A DNA stretch of 64,000 bases, taken from contig NC_015278.1 in the NCBI RefSeq assembly GCF_000193205.1, forward strand, positions 124,001-188,000, in the 5' to 3' direction. Source of the stretch: Aerococcus sp. Group 1. Lineage in GTDB: Bacteria; Bacillota; Bacilli; Lactobacillales; Aerococcaceae. Made by a program: the position numbers and the translations under genes. A model generated the notes under the pieces. It did not search any database and was not told the origin of the DNA. It was given only the letters and a program-made list of their open reading frames with translations. This document shows, in pieces, positions 58,850 to 64,000 of this stretch. The stretch's first letter is position 1; the number at the start of each line of letters is the position of its first letter.

Positions 58850-60166
58850 CTTTCCATAATAATTTTCATAGTTTTTCCTATATTGAACAAGGTCAGAAAA
58901 TTGTTCTTTATTTAAAGAATACTCTTGCATAAGGGTGTTCTTTTTTTCTTGCAATTTATCGAGATTTGATAGTATTTCTTTTGTTTTTGGAAGCTTTTTA
59001 TAGTTTTCTAAAATTTCTTTAGCAGCTATTTTGTAGACGGAAAGTTCACTATAATACTCATCTACAAATTGCTTGTCTTCAGGATTTTTCTTATGGTATT
59101 TATAGATTTCACGATACTTATTTATAGTATTTATATTTTCCATATCTTGAGATAAACTCTTCATTTCAGTTTCAATCTTCTTTATTTTATCCAACAAGTC
59201 TTGTCTATCATCAGCAGATTTTTTGATTAGATCATCTAGTTGAGTGATTGAATTAATTCCTTGTTCTCTAAGTTTAATTATTGAATCAGCCATTGTTTTG
59301 ATATTGTGTTTTCTTGCCCAAACTTCGTAACCTTTAGAGGATTGTGCTTTTTCATTAGTAGATATATCAATAACATTTCCTACTCGTTTTTTAATAGGAT
59401 TAGCTTTATTTTTGATAGCTAAATCTATTCTTTCTTTGATTTTTTCTTCAGTATAATCTTCTCCGATAGTCTTCGATCTTGTAAATCTTTGCTTATCTTT
59501 ATGACGAAAAGCAATGTGTTTACAAAACTTAATTTCATAATCAAGAGACTTCATATTTTCTAAAAACTCTTCCCACGTTTTAGACTTATTAATCATTCTA
59601 TCTATATCAAATTGCAGTTTAGACTTCCAAGAATTTCCTTTCTTATTTTGGTCATATTCGTACCAAGACTTACCAGCAGTTTTATATTTTCTTTTGTAAG
59701 CTTCATAGTATTCATCAATGACTGTAAGCTTATTTTCTTTACATAATTCGTCACTTTGATACCTAATTTTATGGTAAGTTTTTTTGTTAGATTGGTAGCA
59801 TTTACCAGTCTTGTAATTAACATTATTAAAAATAATATGGTTATGGATATGCCCTCTATCTACATGAGTTGCAAGAACAAATTCATAATCTTCTTTTAAA
59901 ATTTTCTTACATAATTCCATTCCAATTTCGTGAGCTTTTACAGGATCAACCTCTCCTGGTAGAAAAGATTGGATTAAATGTCTAGCCAAAACTGTACCTT
60001 TAGTATCATTGTCTTCTCGTGTTTTTATAAACTGAATATGGGCAGTAGATGGATGACATTTGAATGAAGATACTAAGATTTTTTCATCAGTTTTTTCGCT
60101 CTTAGTAATGTAATCTATTGCCAAATTTAGAGTTGATTTTATAGGATGTATTTTTGTAATTGCCAT
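58835..60166 (-). CDS. Relaxase (MobA/VirD2-like)
   Basis: 443 residues from ATG 60166 (GGTGAT upstream; a start three codons earlier is possible). The three-histidine metal motif THVDRGHIHNHIIF near residue 115 and the upstream YITKSEKT region define a PF03432-type relaxase. C-terminal half is helical with coiled coil. Nicks oriT and pilots the strand through VirD4. Encoded with MobC on the strand opposite to the transfer operon. Confidence 0.92.
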   Translation of the reverse strand: MAITKIHPIKSTLNLAIDYITKSEKTDEKILVSSFKCHPSTAHIQFIKTREDNDTKGTVLARHLIQSFLPGEVDPVKAHEIGMELCKKILKEDYEFVLATHVDRGHIHNHIIFNNVNYKTGKCYQSNKKTYHKIRYQSDELCKENKLTVIDEYYEAYKRKYKTAGKSWYEYDQNKKGNSWKSKLQFDIDRMINKSKTWEEFLENMKSLDYEIKFCKHIAFRHKDKQRFTRSKTIGEDYTEEKIKERIDLAIKNKANPIKKRVGNVIDISTNEKAQSSKGYEVWARKHNIKTMADSIIKLREQGINSITQLDDLIKKSADDRQDLLDKIKKIETEMKSLSQDMENINTINKYREIYKYHKKNPEDKQFVDEYYSELSVYKIAAKEILENYKKLPKTKEILSNLDKLQEKKNTLMQEYSLNKEQFSDLVQYRKNYENYYGKEVER

Positions 60167-60167
60167 A

Positions 60168-60524
60168 CTAATCACCAGAATTTTCTTTTGATTTATTTAA
60201 AAGTAGGGAATGGATCTGCCATATTTCTCTTGATAAATTTTCTATATGTTTGTTCATTGATTCAATTTCATTCTTGTAAATAACACCAGTTGTATTAGTA
60301 GCTTTTGCAATCTGGTTTATGTTATTTGTTGCATTTGAAAGTAGCCATTGTAGGTTTCTAAATGGTTCTAAATCTACAACATAAATCTCTTTTTCTAATA
60401 CACACTTTCTAAGAAAGTGGGACATAGTTTTACAATTAGCAAGTTTCATTTTCTTTTCAAAAACTTCCTTTTCTTCTTTAGTTAGTTTTATTTCTATTCT
60501 TTCATTTCTAAATCTATTTGCCAT
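60168..60524 (-). CDS. mobC: MobC-like relaxosome protein
   Basis: 118 residues. N-terminal ribbon-helix-helix-like segment (RIEIKLTKEEKEVFEKKMKLANCKTMSHFLRKCVL) and the family's NINQIAKATNTTG motif. One base before the relaxase. Helps melt oriT and position the relaxase. Candidate oriT lies directly upstream. Confidence 0.9.
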   Translation of the reverse strand: MANRFRNERIEIKLTKEEKEVFEKKMKLANCKTMSHFLRKCVLEKEIYVVDLEPFRNLQWLLSNATNNINQIAKATNTTGVIYKNEIESMNKHIENLSREIWQIHSLLLNKSKENSGD

Positions 60525-60549
60525 TTTATTCTCCTTTATAAAATATATT

Positions 60550-60655
60550 TCGGGGTCTTAGGGTTCTCCCTAACAAGGTAAAAATTAAAAAATGGAGCAT
60601 TCCGTAAAGGTCTGCTCCATTAATTTTTTCGTAAGTGTCCGTACACTTACTGTGC
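60550..60655. other. Candidate oriT
   Basis: Upstream of mobC: TTAGGG-TTCT-CCCTAA (60558-60573), AATGGAGCA/TGCTCCATT (60591-60621) and GTAAGTGT-CCGT-ACACTTAC (60631-60650). The last has a TAAGTG core like known nick regions. The middle one with its T-tract can also be a terminator for the RhuM operon. Confidence 0.55.
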
Positions 60656-60692
60656 TTGCTATTAAAGTTATAAGCATTAAGCGTATATTAAG

Positions 60693-61765
60693 TTATTCTT
60701 CTAATTTTTTAGTATCATTTTCTAGTTCTAAGAACTTATCAAAATCACTTTTGTAAAGTCTATCTTGTATAATTCTATATTTTTCAAACTCACTCTCTGC
60801 GTGCTTTTTAGCAAGAGCTGCAGACACTTTTCCTGCATCGTTTAAGATTTCTTTATCCCATAATTGTAAAAATCCATTTAATCTTTTTTCCCAATCTTCC
60901 ATAGTCATAGGGATATGCCTTTCTGCTTGTAGTTCTGCCATGTCCAAATATGATGAAACAATTCTTTGCATTTGATTTAATTCTTCTTCATTTAGATAAT
61001 TTTTTGCAACAACTACATCATATTTATGAATTTTTGAATCTGGAGATCCTTCCCAAGTAGTAAGTCCCATATTTTTAGTTTTGTGGTTGGCTCTATCTAC
61101 AATTAATTCAGCTGCAGTTTTTCCATGAATTGCATAGTGCAATTTGTTTTGAATAGCTGCAAAAAATCTTTTTGTTGCTTTTGCAGATGGATCATAGTCT
61201 AAAGAAGTGGCATAAATATCTGTGATTTTTTGATAGAATCTTCTTTCAGATAATCGAATCTCACGAATTTTTACAAGTAATTTTTCGAAATAATCCTTGG
61301 TAAGTTTTGTGCCAGAATTCTTGAGTCTTTCATCATCCATTGCCCAACCTTTAATTGTAAAATCTTTTACAATTTGGTTTGCCCACTTTCTAAATTGGAC
61401 AGCACGTTCGTTATTTACTTTAAACCCTACTGCAATAATTGCTTGTAGGTTATAGTGTTTTGTATTATATGATTTTCCGTCGTTTGCAGTTATTAAGTAT
61501 TTCTTAATAACTGAATTTTCGTCTAGTTCGTTATCGTCAAATATTTTTTTTAGATGCTGATTTATTGCCGATACACTTACATCATAAAGAGCTGCCATCA
61601 TTTTTTGAGTTAGCCAAATATTCTCATCTTCATATCTAATTTCGATAGCTTCTTGATCATCACCATTTGCTGCAACAAAAGTCAAGTATTCAGCAGCAGA
61701 GGACCTAATTTGAAGTTCTTTTTTTTCTGATTTTCGTCTTTATTTTTATCCATTTCTCTACTCAT
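60693..61765 (-). CDS. RhuM-family protein, one frameshift
   Basis: About 357 residues from ATG 61765 (GGAGG upstream). The frame breaks at 61719-61726, eight T on the plus strand where nine are needed (ENQKKKELQIRSSAAEYL). The conserved parts are IWLTQKMMAALYDVSVSAINQHLKKI, an HTH-like start, and FFAAIQNKLHYAIHGKTAAEL. RhuM proteins are widespread on mobile elements; function poorly known, perhaps nucleic-acid binding. Fourth gene of the minus-strand control operon; eight-base overlap with the membrane protein. Confidence 0.85.
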
Positions 61766-62240
61766 AATTTCCTCCAAGTATAAATTTCATTCTACCTTTA
61801 AACACTGGAATACTAATCAAGAATACAATTACATAATGTATAAAGGAATTTATCATCATACTTTTTGTTATTGGTAATTGATGATAAGTTTGACCTATTA
61901 TTTTAAAAGCGGCTAGAGTGTTTGTTATAAAATCAAGTGCCAACCATAGGGCGACTGATGAGCCTATAAAAGCAATTATATAGTTTAAAAATCTGCTAAC
62001 CTTTGGTAGCTTTCGATTTATTAAAACTAGCAATATTCCATAAATTATTACTACTGTAATTGAAAGGGGAATAGCTAATTTGCTATCTAGTTTATCTTTT
62101 ATGGATATATAAAATCCTAAACCTACAACTATAAAATCAATCAAAAATGCTGAGATTTTTACAGAGTAGGTAGAGATGAGATAGTAGAAAACTATTCCAG
62201 AAAGGATTAATAAAAAATATCCTGCAATAAATATTCCCAT
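61758..62240 (-). CDS. Small integral membrane protein
   Basis: 160 residues with four to five membrane helices (GYFLLILSGIVFYYLI, IDFIVVGLGFYISI, IPLSITVVIIYGILLVLI, FLNYIIAFIGSSVALWLALDF and one more). I do not recognise a family. Lies between the ImmA-like protease and RhuM, sharing their operon. Could be an exclusion or signalling protein; no evidence. Confidence 0.7.
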   Translation of the reverse strand: MGIFIAGYFLLILSGIVFYYLISTYSVKISAFLIDFIVVGLGFYISIKDKLDSKLAIPLSITVVIIYGILLVLINRKLPKVSRFLNYIIAFIGSSVALWLALDFITNTLAAFKIIGQTYHQLPITKSMMINSFIHYVIVFLISIPVFKGRMKFILGGNYE

Positions 62241-62248
62241 AGAGTCTC

Positions 62249-62797
62249 CTAATAATAATCATCATGTTCAGGGCGATAGTTTTTAAGAAAATCTCCCTGA
62301 GGTATATTAACATTAACTGGTTTATTAAACTTTCCCATTTTTGCTAACTCAGAAATTTTTAGATTTAGTAAATTTATATCTACACCTAATTGTCCAGCGA
62401 TTTCATAATCACAAACTTGATCATTGATATTATCTAGGACATCTTCATCACTAATTAATAAATGAGCTGCAAAAATATTAGCTTCAGTTTCAAATTTATT
62501 TGTAGGGTTTAATACTGTTTGGTCGTGAAAAGCTCCACCACTCATACAATAATCTCTGTGAAGTTGATCGTGACCTAATTCATGTGCTAATATAGTTTTT
62601 CTATTAAAATTTGTGTTGCTACTGATAAAAATAAATCTGTTCCTTTGAATATAATGGTACATTCCTAAAAGTATTTCTGTTTTAGGTAGATATACCAGGT
62701 TAATATTCAAAGCTTCTATTAATTCTATAGGATCTCGTGTCTTATATTTTTTTATAAGTCGATTAACCTTATCATATATATAGCGATTCATGCTCAT
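62249..62797 (-). CDS. ImmA/IrrE-type metallopeptidase
   Basis: 182 residues. Zinc motif HELGHDQLH near residue 72 with a downstream glutamate in FETEANIFAAHLLI. ImmA-type proteases cleave the neighbouring XRE repressor (ImmR) and so switch on ICE excision, as in ICEBs1. Gene order XRE then protease matches. GTG/ATG start context MSMNRYIYDK; no frameshift. Confidence 0.9.
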   Translation of the reverse strand: MSMNRYIYDKVNRLIKKYKTRDPIELIEALNINLVYLPKTEILLGMYHYIQRNRFIFISSNTNFNRKTILAHELGHDQLHRDYCMSGGAFHDQTVLNPTNKFETEANIFAAHLLISDEDVLDNINDQVCDYEIAGQLGVDINLLNLKISELAKMGKFNKPVNVNIPQGDFLKNYRPEHDDYY

Positions 62798-62805
62798 AAA
62801 ATCAC

Positions 62806-63206
62806 CTAATCTTTTTTCTTACGACCGTATTTCTTGTTTTCTCTTTTAGCCTCCCAATAAGCACGAGTAATAGCTTCAAAAGCAGCATCTTTATCTTCGT
62901 CAGAAATTTCTCCACCAGCAAATAAAGAGCTTAGACCTTCTGTTAATGCTCTAGCTTTTTCTAATTCTCTTTTGCCACCCATGTTATAAACTCGATTTAA
63001 AAACTCGTCACTTTCTTCTAAAAGATAATTATAATCGCAGTTCATAACCTCAGCTATTTTTTGTAAACCTCGACATCTCTTGGGTATCTTTCTCCGTCTT
63101 CATAATGTACAAGAGTTCTTGTACTGATTCCTATCATCTTTGCAAAATCTGCTTGACTTAACTTTTCTTTTTCACGAAATTCCTTTAATCTATCCGCAAA
63201 AGCCAT
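62806..63206 (-). CDS. XRE-family repressor, one frameshift
   Basis: About 133 residues from ATG 63206 (AGGAGG). Helix-turn-helix LSQADFAKMIGISTRTLVHYEDGERYP in residues 15-42. The frame breaks at 63065-63067 (GAGGTTTAC on the coding strand, one T short; RDVEVLQKIAEVMNCDYNYLL after repair) and continues to KYGRKKKD. ImmR-like: probably represses its own promoter and the divergent gene and is cleaved by the ImmA-like protein. Operator candidate at 63321-63338. Confidence 0.85.
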
Positions 63207-63262
63207 AACTTTAACCTCCTGTACTAATGTGCATTTATAACTTTTAATACGAACAATAGTGC

Positions 63263-63341
63263 TTGAATTATTTTTCGGTTTGAGATATAATACAAACTGA
63301 ACTTATATTCATATTATAGCACAAACATTCAAGTTTGTAAA
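63263..63341. promoter_or_regulatory. Divergent promoters with palindromic operator
   Basis: Plus: TTGAAT (63263-63268), 17 bases, TATAAT (63286-63291). Minus: TTTACA (read from 63341-63336), 17 bases, TATAAT (63318-63313). The palindrome ACAAAC-ATTCAA-GTTTGT (63321-63338) lies between -35 and -10 of the minus promoter, ideal for XRE autorepression. GGTTTG/CAAACT around the plus -10 may be a second half-conserved site. Confidence 0.65.
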
Positions 63342-63355
63342 TAAGTTGTATCGGG

Positions 63356-63916
63356 GTGATTAGATTGAGAATAAGTAAAACTTTAAAGAATATAATGAAC
63401 ATGTATGCAGATAGCAACTTGAAATTCGAAGAAATCAGTTCAGCTGCAAAACTTATTTTAAGTTTATATAGACAAGTTACCTGGGCAGTAGATAGCAGGG
63501 CAAATTTTATGATGTTTGAGAGTAAAGAAAACTATGGTTCAACTTCAGAATCTGCTTACTTGTATCTTTCTACATTTGCTCCAGAAAAAGTTGAAGAAAA
63601 GTTTAATAATAGAGTTTCCAATGTAATGGATAGTAAGCTTATGCTTTTAATAATTTATGATGCTTGTGTTAGGCTAAAAGTTTATCCAGAGTATGGAGAA
63701 ATTTATCATAAGATTATTTATAACTACTATATTTCTGAAAAAAAGATTACTGATGAAGCTTGTATGAGAAGTGTATCTTTAGAGAGAACTGTTTATTATC
63801 AAAGAAAAAAGGAAGCAATTGCATTGGTTGGTGTAATAATTTGGGGATATACTTTACCAACTGCTATTAGCCAACTTGAAGACGGTCGTAGCATTGAAGA
63901 AATAATGAACATCTAA
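63356..63916 (+). CDS. Helical protein of unknown function, perhaps transcription factor
   Basis: 186 residues. GTG 63356 directly follows CGGG; TTG 63365 is an alternative. The C-terminal half (EACMRSVSLERTVYYQRKKEAIALVGVIIWG) resembles the sigma-like/ArpU-type HTH tails of phage late regulators in pattern only. It faces the repressor gene and is the last gene in the window, where ICEs of this kind keep their integrase next. Role not known. Confidence 0.6.
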   Translation: MIRLRISKTLKNIMNMYADSNLKFEEISSAAKLILSLYRQVTWAVDSRANFMMFESKENYGSTSESAYLYLSTFAPEKVEEKFNNRVSNVMDSKLMLLIIYDACVRLKVYPEYGEIYHKIIYNYYISEKKITDEACMRSVSLERTVYYQRKKEAIALVGVIIWGYTLPTAISQLEDGRSIEEIMNI

Positions 63917-64000
63917 GAAATTAATTTATGACGAACTTATTGCGTACTATTTCCGAATGAAAAAAGTACCATATACGAATTTTATGTGTACTTAAGTGCA
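63917..64000. other. End of window, no gene seen
   Basis: 84 bases without a start I trust. The integrase and the right ICE end should lie beyond. Confidence 0.4.

Noticed and set aside
58835-58860. Relaxase tail GKEVER as firm third member of the KGxER tail family
   Set aside because: These codons form one arm of the terminator stem, so the resemblance may come from that constraint.
1-64000. CRISPR arrays, rRNA and tRNA genes
   Set aside because: No regularly spaced repeats and no recognisable tRNA or rRNA sequence found by eye; the ICE did not enter at a tRNA gene.

Overview
The window joins two unlike sequences. Bases 1 to about 15,810 are host chromosome of moderate GC. They carry lactic-acid-bacterium style genes and several lipoproteins with a repeated C-terminal domain. 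The gene content points to Lactobacillales, perhaps an Aerococcus-like coccus; that placement is an inference from gene flavour, not a phylogeny. From about 15,815 to the end of the window the DNA is very AT-rich and carries an integrative and conjugative element (ICE) of the clostridial/Tn1549 gene order. It has entered the host hsdM gene. As I recall, erm(TR) ICEs of streptococci also use hsdM. The right end and the integrase are not in the window.

Host part: end of a CoA-transferase gene; LysR regulator divergent from an aldo/keto reductase; a carboxymuconolactone-decarboxylase/cupin fusion; a cyclase-family hydrolase; three lipoproteins, two of them paralogous; a GNAT acetyltransferase; a methionine-type ABC transporter (metQ, metN, metI) followed by a URO-D-family methyltransferase-like gene; a DUF262/DUF1524 restriction-like protein; and the truncated hsdM. 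A possible structured RNA with its own terminator lies at 4,717-4,994.

ICE part: 16,074-30,855 is the replication and transfer block (repA, dnaC-like, pcfB-like, antirepressor, VirD4, SSB, Maff2, VirB6-like, PrgI, VirB4, NlpC/P60 hydrolase, coiled-coil surface protein, DUF4366 protein). 30,877-32,512 is an AbiE toxin-antitoxin pair with a palindromic operator over its promoter. 32,606-45,953 holds topoisomerase III, a solitary C5 methyltransferase, a giant methylase/helicase gene interrupted by a group II intron, and a second SSB-like protein. 46,093-58,821 is a Type III restriction-modification system broken twice: an erm(TR) segment sits inside mod, and a tet(T)-type segment replaces the mod/res junction. 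58,835-60,524 (minus) is relaxase and MobC, next to a candidate oriT. 60,693-63,206 (minus) is a control operon (XRE, ImmA-like protease, membrane protein, RhuM) facing a plus-strand gene of unknown role.

How it would work: VirD4, VirB4, VirB6-like, PrgI and the hydrolase form the mating channel. MobC and the relaxase nick oriT. RepA and topoisomerase III would replicate or resolve the circular form. SSBs, the orphan methylase and the giant methylase/helicase probably protect entering DNA. XRE/ImmA would time excision and transfer.

Caveat: many ICE genes, and the host metQ, are split by single missing bases, nearly all one A short in an A-run. I read these as probable homopolymer undercalls in the assembly and annotate the rejoined genes. 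The in-frame TGA in repA and the two insertions in the Type III system are different and look real.
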